From contig CAZPUJ010000574.1 in NCBI GenBank assembly GCA_964589725.1, forward strand, positions 1-38,721: a DNA stretch of 38,721 bases, given 5' to 3'. This document shows, piece by piece, positions 6,703-14,456 of the stretch (positions are counted from its first letter, which is position 1; each line of letters opens with the position of its first letter). The notes under the pieces are model-generated. The model had not been told where the DNA came from. It ran no database searches and saw only the letters and a program-made list of their open reading frames with translations. The position numbers were made by a program, and so were the translations under genes. This DNA is from CAYSHJ01 sp964589725. GTDB taxonomy: Bacteria > Planctomycetota > Planctomycetia > Planctomycetales > Planctomycetaceae.

Positions 6703-8532
6703 ATGCCGCAGTTTGATCCGTTGCAATCCGGAGTCCCGCCCGATCCCCAGCGTGTTGGCTCGGCGTTTCAGAGGTTGTGCGAGGTCATCGCTCGGCTCCG
6801 TTCTCCGACCGGCTGTCCGTGGGATCGGCAGCAGACGCTCGAAACCATCAAGCCGTTCACGCTCGAAGAAACGTACGAGTTGCTTGAAGCGATCGACTCG
6901 AAAGACGACTCGGCCATCGTCGAGGAACTCGGCGACTTGTTGTTGCAGGTCGTGCTCGATGCTCAGATCGGTCGCGACGAGTGTCGCTTCGACATCGTTC
7001 AAGTGGTCGAACTCATCACGCGCAAGATGATCGACCGACATCCGCACGTGTTCGATACCGAGAAAGCTCACACGGCCGACGATGTGCTGCGGAATTGGGA
7101 TCGCCAGAAGCAACGTGAAAAGCAGCGCGAGTCAATCTTCGACGGCTTGCCCGCCGCGCTGCCGGCCCTGGCACGCTGTTCCCGCATTGCCGAGAAGGCG
7201 GCTCGCGTGGGCTACGACTTTCCGCATCGAGCCATGTTGTTCGACAAGCTCCGCGAAGAGATCGACGAACTCGCGTACGAGCTGTTCCCGAATGGCCAGA
7301 TTCCCGACATGCCCGCCTCCGTCGACATGCCGTACGTGCCTGATGAGCCTGTCGCCGATGCGGCCCAGCGAGACCACATCGAAGAGGAACTCGGCGACAT
7401 CTTGTTCGTCGTGGCCAACATCGCGCGCCGCTGGAAGATTAACCCCGAGGAAGCCCTCCGCCGCAGCAACGCCAAGTTTGAACGCCGAGTCCGCTTCATC
7501 GAGACGGCCTTGAAGTCTCGAGGCCGCGACATCCGCGACGCGACGCTGCAAGAAATGGAAGAGTTGTATCAAGCTGGCAAACGGCAGGAGCAGGCGGCGG
7601 AAATGTTGCCTCGTTCCCCGGCACCTCGTTCCCAAGCTCCGCTGGGGAACGCGCTCTCGCGAAGCTCCGCTTCACACGACGCGAAACCGAGCTTCGAATT
7701 CAGATCTTCCCCAGCGGAGCTTGGGAACGAGTGGTCCGAGCGGTCGTCGGAGTTTTCGGCCGACCGTTTCCGACTCATCGACCTCAGCGTTCCGCTCGAA
7801 AACGCCGCCGCGAGCGAACCGCTGCCGGCGGCGATTCATTACGTCACACATGAGGCCGAAGGTCTCGAACAGATGCGGCACTTCTTCGGCGTCGCGCCGG
7901 AGGACTTGGTCTTCTCGAACGGCCAAGGTTGGGCCATTGAAGAGATCAAAGCCATCACGCACACCGGCACTCACGTCGATGCGCCATATCACTACGGAGC
8001 GACGTCCGAAGGGAGACGAGCTCGCCGTATCGACGAAGTGCCGCTGGAGTGGTGCTTCGCTCCGGGAGTCGTGGTCGACATGCGACACAAAGCGGCCGGC
8101 GAGGAAATAACCGTCGCCGATTTGAAGAGCAGGCTGGATCGGATCGAGTATTGTCTGCGACCGCTCGACATTGTGCTGCTGCAGACCGGAGCCGACAAAC
8201 GGCTCGATTCGCGCGACTACTTCCGTCAGCCGGGACTCGGCCGCGACGGAGTGCTTTGGCTGCTCGAACAAGGTGTGAAGGTGATCGGCATCGACGCCTA
8301 CACGCTCGATCGCCCGTTTGCCGACATGGTCGCCGACTATCGTCGCACGGGCGACGGCCGGCACATCTGGCCCGCCCACTTCGCTGGCCTGACGCGCGAG
8401 TATTGCCAAATCGAAAAACTCGCGAACCTCGACTTGCTTCCGGCTCACGGCTTCTATGTTTCCTGCCTGCCGGTGAAAATCAAAGCCGCTAGTGCCGGCT
8501 GGTGCCGAGCGGTGGCGCTCGTGCCCGAGTAG
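6703..8532 (+). CDS. mazG: MazG nucleotide pyrophosphohydrolase fused to a cyclase-family (kynurenine formamidase-like) domain
   Basis: This 609-residue protein joins two enzymes. Residues about 15-295 are a full two-repeat MazG: GCPWDRQQTLETI, the first metal site LEETYELLEAI with VEELGDLLLQVV, and a second site around LREEIDEL and EEELGDILFVVAN. MazG hydrolyses NTPs to NMP and pyrophosphate in house-cleaning and stringent-response control. Residues about 350-609 are a cyclase-family (PF04199) metal hydrolase with the signature HTGTHVDAPYHY. The linker, residues about 308-343, is encoded by a palindromic repeat at 7625-7731. Usual bacterial MazG proteins end near 270 residues. The ATG at 6703 has GAGG upstream. 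No stop or frame break is seen at the junction, so the fusion appears translatable. The substrate of the second domain is unknown. Confidence 0.88.
   Translation: MPQFDPLQSGVPPDPQRVGSAFQRLCEVIARLRSPTGCPWDRQQTLETIKPFTLEETYELLEAIDSKDDSAIVEELGDLLLQVVLDAQIGRDECRFDIVQVVELITRKMIDRHPHVFDTEKAHTADDVLRNWDRQKQREKQRESIFDGLPAALPALARCSRIAEKAARVGYDFPHRAMLFDKLREEIDELAYELFPNGQIPDMPASVDMPYVPDEPVADAAQRDHIEEELGDILFVVANIARRWKINPEEALRRSNAKFERRVRFIETALKSRGRDIRDATLQEMEELYQAGKRQEQAAEMLPRSPAPRSQAPLGNALSRSSASHDAKPSFEFRSSPAELGNEWSERSSEFSADRFRLIDLSVPLENAAASEPLPAAIHYVTHEAEGLEQMRHFFGVAPEDLVFSNGQGWAIEEIKAITHTGTHVDAPYHYGATSEGRRARRIDEVPLEWCFAPGVVVDMRHKAAGEEITVADLKSRLDRIEYCLRPLDIVLLQTGADKRLDSRDYFRQPGLGRDGVLWLLEQGVKVIGIDAYTLDRPFADMVADYRRTGDGRHIWPAHFAGLTREYCQIEKLANLDLLPAHGFYVSCLPVKIKAASAGWCRAVALVPE
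7625..7731. repeat. Palindromic repeat inside a coding region (MazG-cyclase linker)
   Basis: Two perfect 25-base arms, 7625-7649 and 7707-7731, face each other across 57 bases. The core of the first arm reads CGTTCCCAAGCTCCGC, and the second reads its complement GCGGAGCTTGGGAACG. The loop carries smaller GAAGCTCCGCTTC-like hairpins. A related short palindrome (GGTTCCCA and TGGGAACC) lies at 9905-9929. The repeat is read in frame and gives a Ser/Pro/Arg-rich linker. Confidence 0.92.
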
Positions 8533-8582
8533 CAAGGCGAGCGGAGGACGTCAGTCCTTCGAGAATCCGCGTCCAAAGAATC

Positions 8583-8752
8583 AATTTCGTAACGCGGGCT
8601 TCGCTCGCAATCTTGCTCCCTCTCCCCCGCATCGGGGGAGAGGGTTGGGGTGAGGGGGTTCGTGGGCCGGTGGAGCGCTCGGCCCCCTCTCCCTAACCCT
8701 CTCCCCCGCATCGGGGGAGAGGGGACAAATTGCGCGCAAGGCGCGCATAAAC
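8583..8752. repeat. Composite intergenic repeat, expanded copy
   Basis: The 339-base gap 8533-8871 has no gene and is mostly repeat. It starts with TAACGCGGGCTTCGCTCGCAA, then a perfect hairpin CCCTCTCCCCC-gcatc-GGGGGAGAGGG at 8618-8644, a GGTTGGGGTGAGGGGG stretch facing CCCCCTCTCCCTAACC, a second copy of the hairpin at 8697-8723, and the tail AATTGCGCGCAAGGCGCGCAT. The same head, hairpin and tail occur inverted and without the internal duplication at 32180-32270. Confidence 0.85.
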
Positions 8753-8871
8753 TACATCCCAAGACTCTAACCGATGCCTTCCAGACGCTGCTCGGAGGAC
8801 TGACGTCCTACGCTCGCCGATGCGTCATGAACGATTCGCACGCTATCATTTTCGACACTCGGAGATTTGCG

Positions 8872-9846
8872 ATGCGCACACAACACTCACGCCGCGACTT
8901 TCTGACAACAACGTTGGCAGCGGCCTCATCGATTGCTCTGCCCTTTCCCGCCGCCGCGCAACCGCCGCGAAAAATCAAATACATCGATATCCACACGCAT
9001 CTCGGAGCGTTCTACTTCGGCCAAGAACTGACGGCCGAGTTGCTCGTGCGGTTCATGGATCAGCATGACGTCGAGAAGGCGTGCGTGCTGCCGTTGATCT
9101 CGCCGGAGTCGGCTCCGATCACGCAGCCGGTGACGACGGCGATTGCGGCGTACCGGCAATTTCCGGAGCGGATCATTCCGTTCGCGTCGCTCGACCCGCG
9201 AGCGGTCACCGAGCCGGGCAAGCGCACCGGTCACGTCGGCGGCGTGAAGGGGATGATCGACATCCTCAAGCGGTATCAGGACGCCGGCTGCCGAGGGCTG
9301 GGCGAACACAAGACCGGGCTGTGGTTTGACGCTCCGCAGCAGATGGCGTTGTACGAAGCGTGCGACGCGGTCGGCCTGCCGATCCTGTTTCATCTCGACG
9401 ACATTCGCAACCCGGACACGCCGGGCCTGCCGCGGTTGGAGAACGTGCTTAGGGCGTTTCCGAAGCTGCCGCTGATTGGCCACGCGGCCGGCTTCTGGGC
9501 GTCAATCTCTGGCGACGCGACGTTCGAGGATTTTGGTCGTTATCCCGAAGTCCCCAAGAAAATCGCCCCCGGCGGAGCACTCGACCGGCTGCTGAAAAAA
9601 TATCCGAACCTGTACGGCGACCTCTCCGAACCGGGCGGCGAAAAGGCGATCGCTCGCGACCCGGACTTCGGCCGCGAGTTCCTCATCCGCAACGCCGACC
9701 AACTGCTGTTCGGCACCGACGTCCTGATGCCCGAACAAAGAATCCCGCAGTTCGAGTTGCTCGATTCACTGAAGTTGCCCGAAGAGGTGCAGTACAAAAT
9801 CTTCCGAGGCAACGCGATCAAGCTGCTGAAGCTGGATGGCAAGTGA
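8872..9846 (+). CDS. Tat-exported amidohydrolase (amidohydrolase 2 family)
   Basis: This 324-residue metal-dependent hydrolase belongs to the amidohydrolase 2 (PF04909) TIM-barrel group. A twin-arginine signal is clear: SRRDFLTTTLAAASS with Arg7-Arg8 and a predicted cut near AAAQ at residue 30. The mature enzyme starts with YIDIHTHLG, where His41 and His43 are first-strand metal ligands. Later ligand regions are LIGHAAGFW and LLFGTDVLMP. The ATG at 8872 has GGAG 8 bases upstream and starts the signal peptide properly. The upstream ATG at 8827 would add an odd 15-residue lead and lacks a ribosome site. Planctomycetes carry many such periplasmic amidohydrolases of unknown substrate. It is separated from the mazG fusion by a repeat-filled gap, so it is probably a separate transcript. 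Confidence 0.88.
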   Translation: MRTQHSRRDFLTTTLAAASSIALPFPAAAQPPRKIKYIDIHTHLGAFYFGQELTAELLVRFMDQHDVEKACVLPLISPESAPITQPVTTAIAAYRQFPERIIPFASLDPRAVTEPGKRTGHVGGVKGMIDILKRYQDAGCRGLGEHKTGLWFDAPQQMALYEACDAVGLPILFHLDDIRNPDTPGLPRLENVLRAFPKLPLIGHAAGFWASISGDATFEDFGRYPEVPKKIAPGGALDRLLKKYPNLYGDLSEPGGEKAIARDPDFGREFLIRNADQLLFGTDVLMPEQRIPQFELLDSLKLPEEVQYKIFRGNAIKLLKLDGK

Positions 9847-9904
9847 TCTTTTTTTGACTGACCTGAACCCATTCGTCGAGACTGGCGCGGAGTTTCCGGC
9901 ACTC

Positions 9905-9929
9905 GGTTCCCAAGCGGAATGTGGGAACC
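9905..9929. terminator. Hairpin after the amidohydrolase gene
   Basis: GGTTCCCA and TGGGAACC form an 8-base stem around AGCGGAATG, 58 bases past the amidohydrolase stop and just before the convergent small gene. The arms resemble the repeat at 7625-7731. It could terminate either transcript, but no T-run follows, so this is tentative. Confidence 0.4.
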
Positions 9930-9944
9930 AGCGAAACCAGCGAA

Positions 9945-10190
9945 TTAGCCGCTCAGCTTTTCTTCGTAGAGCCGTTCGATGTCGGCGACGGTGACGGTGA
10001 TCGTGCGCGTGAAGCCGGTGTGAGCTCGGTCGTACTGAATGTTGGCCGCCTTCTCCGGTCTGCGATGCACGGCGGATGCCAACCAGGTTTTGTCGGCGTC
10101 CGACAGACTGCCGATCGCGGCATCCCAAAAGGTCTTGGTTTCGACGACGAGCGAATCGACACGCGGATCGTATTTATTGAAATCGGCCAT
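9945..10190 (-). CDS. Hypothetical protein, 81 residues
   Basis: I do not recognise this small soluble protein. It has no membrane segment, signal peptide or cysteine motif. It starts MADFNKYDPRVDSLV and ends with an amphipathic, charged stretch (IERLYEEKLSG). I chose the ATG at 10190 because the longer frame to 10298 has no better start, but the ribosome site is weak. It lies about 100 bases downstream of the phosphodiesterase gene on the same strand, so it may be the last gene of that transcript. Confidence 0.55.
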   Translation of the reverse strand: MADFNKYDPRVDSLVVETKTFWDAAIGSLSDADKTWLASAVHRRPEKAANIQYDRAHTGFTRTITVTVADIERLYEEKLSG

Positions 10191-10294
10191 GGCTTTGCTT
10201 GCGAAATTCCAACGTGAATTGTTTTGAGGTTTGGTTCGGGTTCGGGCGGGCCAATATAACCCGCTGCCACCGCGATGGTAACTAACCGCCGATG

Positions 10295-11680
10295 TCACTC
10301 AAACTGTAAACGCAACAGTAGTGACTTCACGGCCTCCATACGAATCGAGTCTTGTTCAATGGTTTTTGACGAGCAGACAAAGACCGGCGATTCGCGAGCT
10401 TCCCAGCCGGGCGTCGGCAAACGGCCGTGGCTGCCGCGGACGATTGTCGCGTCGAGGCCGATGACGTCCATGTCATAGCGGAAGCCGAGCAGCTTCTGTG
10501 CGAGGCGGAAAGCGATTCGCGCCTTTGGCCACTCCAATTGCGGGTCGAGGAACAGTTCGACCGGGTCGTAGCCCGGTTTGCGGTGGATGTCGACAGTTCG
10601 GGCGTAGTCGGGGGCCAAAGCGTCTTCGAGCCAAAAATAGTACGTGAACCACGCTTCGGGAGCGGCCACGGCGATCAGCTCGCCGGAGCGTTCGTGATCG
10701 AGACCGAACTTGGCTTGAGCGGCGCGATCCAGGACGCGGTCGATGCCGGCCGTGCGACGCAACAGATCGTCGACGGCGAGGACGTCTTCGGAACGGCGGA
10801 CATAGACGTGAGCCACTTGATGATCGGCCACAGCGAACGCTCGCGAGGCACCGGAATCGAGCGTTTCCCAACCAGTGCACTCGCGGCGAACTTGCAAGAA
10901 GCCATGCTCACGCAGCACGCGGTTGATGTGGACTGGCTGACGCACCGACGTGATCGCGTACTCGGACAACACGACGACGTCGGCTCCGCGAGTTCGCGCA
11001 GCGTCGATGACTTTGCCCGCTTCGGCGTCGACCTCACGAATGTCCTCGGCGATGCGCGGGGCAGTCGGACCGAGGCGTTGCAGGTTGTAATCCAAGTGCG
11101 GCAAGTAGACTAAAGTCAGCAATGGATTGTGCTCGTGCATCACGGCCACGGAGGCGTCGGCGATCCAGCGACTACTGGTGATGTCGGCTCCCGGTCCCCA
11201 AAATTTCAACAGCGGGAACACGCCAAGCCGATCTTGCAGTTGATCCTTCAACTGCGGCGGGTGGCTGTAACTGTCCATGACTTTGCGGCCGTCCGCCGGA
11301 TAACTGGGTCGCGGCGTCACCGACCAATTCACGTCGGCGTACATGTTGAACCACCAAAACAGCTTCGCGACTGAGTAGCCTGGATCGCGTTTTCGGGCCG
11401 CGGCGTACAAACGTTCGCCACTCACGAGGTGATTCGACTGCCGCCAGAAGTGCACCTCGGCCAGATCGCGAAAGTACCAGCCGTTCGCAACGACGCCGTG
11501 CTCGCGTGGCAGTGATCCCGTCAGCAGCGTCGCTTGTGCCGAACAGGTCACGGCGGGCAAGACGGTGCCCATCGGGAGTGCGAATCCGTCGGTGGCCACG
11601 CGCGAGATATTTGGCGTCAGAGGCCCGAGCATCTCATGCGTCAGGCCGACAACGTTGATGACGACCAGCGGACGAATCAT
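10295..11680 (-). CDS. Type I phosphodiesterase/nucleotide pyrophosphatase family protein
   Basis: This 461-residue protein belongs to the alkaline phosphatase superfamily, type I phosphodiesterase/nucleotide pyrophosphatase branch (PF01663). The probable nucleophile is Thr45 in VLPAVTCSAQATLLTG. Other metal-site regions are YLPHLDYNLQRLG (Asp/His), VVVLSEYAIT and IVRGSHGRLP. The first strand reads VINVVGLT, with Asn where many members have Asp. That looks like a trait of this subfamily, from memory rather than a search. No signal peptide is present, so it should be cytoplasmic. The ATG at 11680 overlaps the upstream hydrolase stop as ATGA, which implies translational coupling, and supports this start over a TTG two codons earlier. 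The substrate is unknown. Confidence 0.82.
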   Translation of the reverse strand: MIRPLVVINVVGLTHEMLGPLTPNISRVATDGFALPMGTVLPAVTCSAQATLLTGSLPREHGVVANGWYFRDLAEVHFWRQSNHLVSGERLYAAARKRDPGYSVAKLFWWFNMYADVNWSVTPRPSYPADGRKVMDSYSHPPQLKDQLQDRLGVFPLLKFWGPGADITSSRWIADASVAVMHEHNPLLTLVYLPHLDYNLQRLGPTAPRIAEDIREVDAEAGKVIDAARTRGADVVVLSEYAITSVRQPVHINRVLREHGFLQVRRECTGWETLDSGASRAFAVADHQVAHVYVRRSEDVLAVDDLLRRTAGIDRVLDRAAQAKFGLDHERSGELIAVAAPEAWFTYYFWLEDALAPDYARTVDIHRKPGYDPVELFLDPQLEWPKARIAFRLAQKLLGFRYDMDVIGLDATIVRGSHGRLPTPGWEARESPVFVCSSKTIEQDSIRMEAVKSLLLRLQFE

Positions 11681-12588
11681 GGGCAAGAGTTGGAAAGACG
11701 GTCGGTTGAGTCGGCCAGCCGCTGGTCACGATACGATTCTCCAACGACGAACATTGGTGACGGATGATCCTGCTCCGCGACAAAGGCCGTCGCGTGGCGA
11801 CCGTGTTCGGACAAGACGGCCTCGGCGGCGGCGCGGGCCAGTACTGGCCGATTGCATTCACGACTGAGATGCAACAACACGAGTTGCCGCAGGCGATCGC
11901 CGACCGATTGTTGCAACGCCTGCCGTAGGAGTGTCGCCGCTTGCGTGTTCGAGAGGTGCCCTTCGTCACTAAGCACTCGGCCAATGAGCCACGGCGGACG
12001 GTTGCTGGCATTGAGCAGTGCTGGATCGTGATTGAATTCGAGTGCCAGCAGATCGACATCGAGCAATGCGGTCACGACTGAATCGTCCCAACAGCCCAGG
12101 TCCGCGACATACGCGAACGACCACGACCTCTCTCCCTCTTCAAAAAGGGGAACCAAGGCGGGTAAGCGGTCGAACCGAAAACCAAAGGTCGCTCCACCGT
12201 CGTGTCGCACGCGAAACGGTCGACACTCCCAAGAGTCCGCCCAGCGAACTGGCCGATTCGTCACGTAGACACGCACCAGCTTCGAGCGTTCGATCTCGTC
12301 AAAGTCGCGACAGCCGGTTCGGAACGCGGCGACATGATCGCGATGACAATGAATCGGCACTCGCTGTTCGAGCAATTTCGCGAACGTGTCCGACCGCCAA
12401 TGATCGGTGTGCCGATGAGTGATCAGTACGCCCGTCAGGTCACTCCAGCACAGACCGAGCTGTCCCAAGCGGGCCTCCAAGTCTCGCGGTTCGAGACCAA
12501 CATCAATCAGAACGCGAATGCCGTCGACGTCGACCAAGGCCGAGTTTCCCCCACTGCCGCTGCCCAAGATCGTGAGTCGCGCCGTCAT
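11677..12588 (-). CDS. Metallo-beta-lactamase-fold hydrolase
   Basis: This 303-residue protein is a metallo-beta-lactamase-fold hydrolase. The N-terminal strand reads LTILGSGSGGNS and the zinc motif is THRHTDHW, giving His58, His60, Asp62 and His63. The start resembles YycJ/WalJ and other single-domain phosphodiesterase-like members. The ATG at 12588 has GGAAGG about 12 bases upstream; a TTG at 12615 is possible but adds unconserved residues. It is coupled to the phosphodiesterase gene by an ATGA overlap, and the SDR gene lies 99 bases upstream on the same strand. I infer a small operon of two metal-dependent hydrolases acting on one unidentified phosphorylated compound, but the specificity is not readable from the sequence. 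Confidence 0.82.
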   Translation of the reverse strand: MTARLTILGSGSGGNSALVDVDGIRVLIDVGLEPRDLEARLGQLGLCWSDLTGVLITHRHTDHWRSDTFAKLLEQRVPIHCHRDHVAAFRTGCRDFDEIERSKLVRVYVTNRPVRWADSWECRPFRVRHDGGATFGFRFDRLPALVPLFEEGERSWSFAYVADLGCWDDSVVTALLDVDLLALEFNHDPALLNASNRPPWLIGRVLSDEGHLSNTQAATLLRQALQQSVGDRLRQLVLLHLSRECNRPVLARAAAEAVLSEHGRHATAFVAEQDHPSPMFVVGESYRDQRLADSTDRLSNSCP

Positions 12589-12687
12589 CCGAGAAGATGC
12601 CTTCCGTGTTTGCAAGATTTGTTTGATGAAGTCGATAAGATTCTGGGAAGCCTAGAGGGAAAATAGTGGCCAACGGGACGCCGAGAG

Positions 12688-13461
12688 TCACCTCGCCGTC
12701 CAGCCGCCATCGACCGTGACTAGGCTGCCAGTCACGTAGCTCGATGCATCGCTGGCGAGGAAGATCGCCGCGCCTTGGATCTCCTCCATCCTGCCCCAGC
12801 GATTGAAGGCGACCGCACCGACGACGTTCTTCTTCGCATCCTCGGTCTCGGCGATCGACACGTTCATCGGCGTGAGGAACGGACCTGGGCAGATCGCGTT
12901 GACCGTAATGTTCCACGGCGCAAGTTCCAATCCCAGCGTTTTGGTCATCATCACCACGGCCCCTTTGCTGGAGGCGTATGGCGAGCGATTGGCCAAACCG
13001 ACGACTCCCAGCGTGCTGGCCAAATTGACGATCTTGCCGTACTGCCGCTGCTTCATGTGCGGCACGACGGCTCGGCTACAGAGCCAGACACCGCCGACAT
13101 TGATGTCGTTGACTTGCTTGAATTGTTCGTAGGTCAGTTCTTCGATCGGCCCGCGGATGTTGATGCCGGCGTTGTTGACCAGGATATCGATCTTGCCGAA
13201 TTCGCGCAGAGCGCGTTCGATCATCGCGGCCACCGCGTCGGGCGAGGTCACGTCGGCCGTGATACCGATCGCCTTGCGGCCGTAATCGCGAGAAATCTGC
13301 TTTGCCGCGGCGTCCGCTTCATCGGCGTGTCGGCTGGTGACGAGCACGTCCGCGCCGGCTGACGCCAGTCCTTCGGCCATCGCTTGGCCTAAGCCCTTCG
13401 AACCGCCGGTGACAATCGCGGCTCGGCCTGTCAGATCAAACTGCTTGATGCCCGGAAGCAT
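12688..13461 (-). CDS. Short-chain dehydrogenase/reductase (FabG-like)
   Basis: This 257-residue NAD(P)-dependent oxidoreductase is a classical SDR. The Rossmann dinucleotide motif is TGGSKGLG (residues 18-25), the structural motif NNAG is at 96-99, and the catalytic residues are Asn121, Ser149, Tyr162 and Lys166 in SPYASSK. The C-terminus ends GSLVTVDGGW, typical of the family. Sequence flavour is close to FabG and gluconate 5-dehydrogenase, and the substrate cannot be told. The start at 13461 has an excellent ribosome site, AAAGGAGG, about 6 bases before the ATG, which suggests strong translation. It probably leads a transcript into the metallo-hydrolase gene. Confidence 0.9.
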   Translation of the reverse strand: MLPGIKQFDLTGRAAIVTGGSKGLGQAMAEGLASAGADVLVTSRHADEADAAAKQISRDYGRKAIGITADVTSPDAVAAMIERALREFGKIDILVNNAGINIRGPIEELTYEQFKQVNDINVGGVWLCSRAVVPHMKQRQYGKIVNLASTLGVVGLANRSPYASSKGAVVMMTKTLGLELAPWNITVNAICPGPFLTPMNVSIAETEDAKKNVVGAVAFNRWGRMEEIQGAAIFLASDASSYVTGSLVTVDGGWTAR

Positions 13462-13633
13462 GCTGGCCTCCTTTGAAGGAATGAGGAATGCCGACGATCG
13501 AATTCCGAGTGGTCAGATCCAGGCGGACTCGGAAACTCACGTTGCTAGGTGAGCATCAGAGCAATCCTGTGTCGCGTGTGCCAGTCTTCGGCAGGATGCG
13601 GGAATCTGATATACCTCGCAGGATCGAGTCTGC

Positions 13634-13696
13634 CACTAACCCGAAGCGTTAGCGCGGGTCTGTGATCTCTGTCCTCGCTTACGCTTCGGGTTAGTG
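13634..13696. repeat. Inverted repeat in the gap before the redoxin gene
   Basis: CACTAACCCGAAGCGTTAGCG (13634-13654) and CGCTTACGCTTCGGGTTAGTG (13676-13696) pair at 20 of 21 bases around a 21-base loop. The rest of the 311-base divergent gap 13462-13772 shows no gene and no convincing promoter. Confidence 0.9.
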
Positions 13697-13772
13697 TGAA
13701 GCATGCTCTAAAAGCGTCAGATGCAGCGTCAGACGCGGAGTGTGTTCGACCCGAATGCAGAAGGAGTCCGTC

Positions 13773-14456
13773 GTGCGGACAAGGCGTCGAATCCTCGCGT
13801 GGCTGTGTGTCGCTGGGTTACTCCTGCCGCTGAATGGCTGCGGGCGTGATTCTGCGCCTGTGGGAAGCGGCTTTTATGATCCATACGGCGGGCAAGATTA
13901 TCGCCAGATCCAATTCAAGGACAACGTGCGGAGCAACAGTTCGCTCGACGGCGGCATCGCGCCGCTTTCTTTCACGGACATCAATGGCGAGCCGTACGAC
14001 CTGCAAGATTTTGTCGGCAAGAAGCATGTCGTGCTGGTGGTGACTCGCGGCTTTGCGGGCTCGGTCTGCCTGTATTGCTCGACGCAGACGTCGCGATTGT
14101 TGACCAGCTACAAGAAATTCGCCGAGCGTGACGCCGAGGTCGTCGTCGTGTTTCCCGTCGCAACGCCGGACGACAGCCAACGGCACAAGGACTTCGTGGT
14201 CAACGTGAAGAACAAGCTCGATACGCCCGTCGACAAGATTCCGTTTCCGTTGGTGCTGGATATCGAACTGAAGGCGGTCGATCAATTGGGCATCCGCAAG
14301 GATTTGTCCAAGCCGGCGACGTACATTCTTGACAAGCAAGGGCAGGTTCGATTCGCGTACGTCGGCGAATCGCTGGCGGATCGACCGTCGGTCAAGGCGT
14401 TGCTCGAACAGTTGGACGCCTTGAACAATGCGGACTCGAACGGATCAGGCTCATGA
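13773..14456 (+). CDS. Thioredoxin-like/peroxiredoxin (AhpC/TSA-type) lipoprotein
   Basis: This 227-residue protein is a predicted lipoprotein with a redoxin domain. A basic start (RTRRR) leads into a hydrophobic helix and the lipobox LNGC, so Cys23 would be lipidated. The redoxin domain runs from about residue 60 (APLSFTDINGEPYDL) and carries a CxxC, Cys99-Cys102, in GFAGSVCLYCSTQ, then a Pro-containing TYILDKQGQVRFAYVG strand. The two-cysteine site fits a thiol-disulfide reductase or peroxiredoxin. I chose the GTG at 13773 because AAGGAG lies 7 bases upstream and the signal peptide follows at once; an ATG at 13755 would place that ribosome site inside the gene. Its stop overlaps the kinase ATG as ATGA, so the pair is coupled. 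Confidence 0.8.
   Translation: MRTRRRILAWLCVAGLLLPLNGCGRDSAPVGSGFYDPYGGQDYRQIQFKDNVRSNSSLDGGIAPLSFTDINGEPYDLQDFVGKKHVVLVVTRGFAGSVCLYCSTQTSRLLTSYKKFAERDAEVVVVFPVATPDDSQRHKDFVVNVKNKLDTPVDKIPFPLVLDIELKAVDQLGIRKDLSKPATYILDKQGQVRFAYVGESLADRPSVKALLEQLDALNNADSNGSGS

Noticed and set aside
8583..8752. CRISPR array
   Set aside because: The two hairpin units are not evenly spaced direct repeats with unique spacers, and no cas genes are present.
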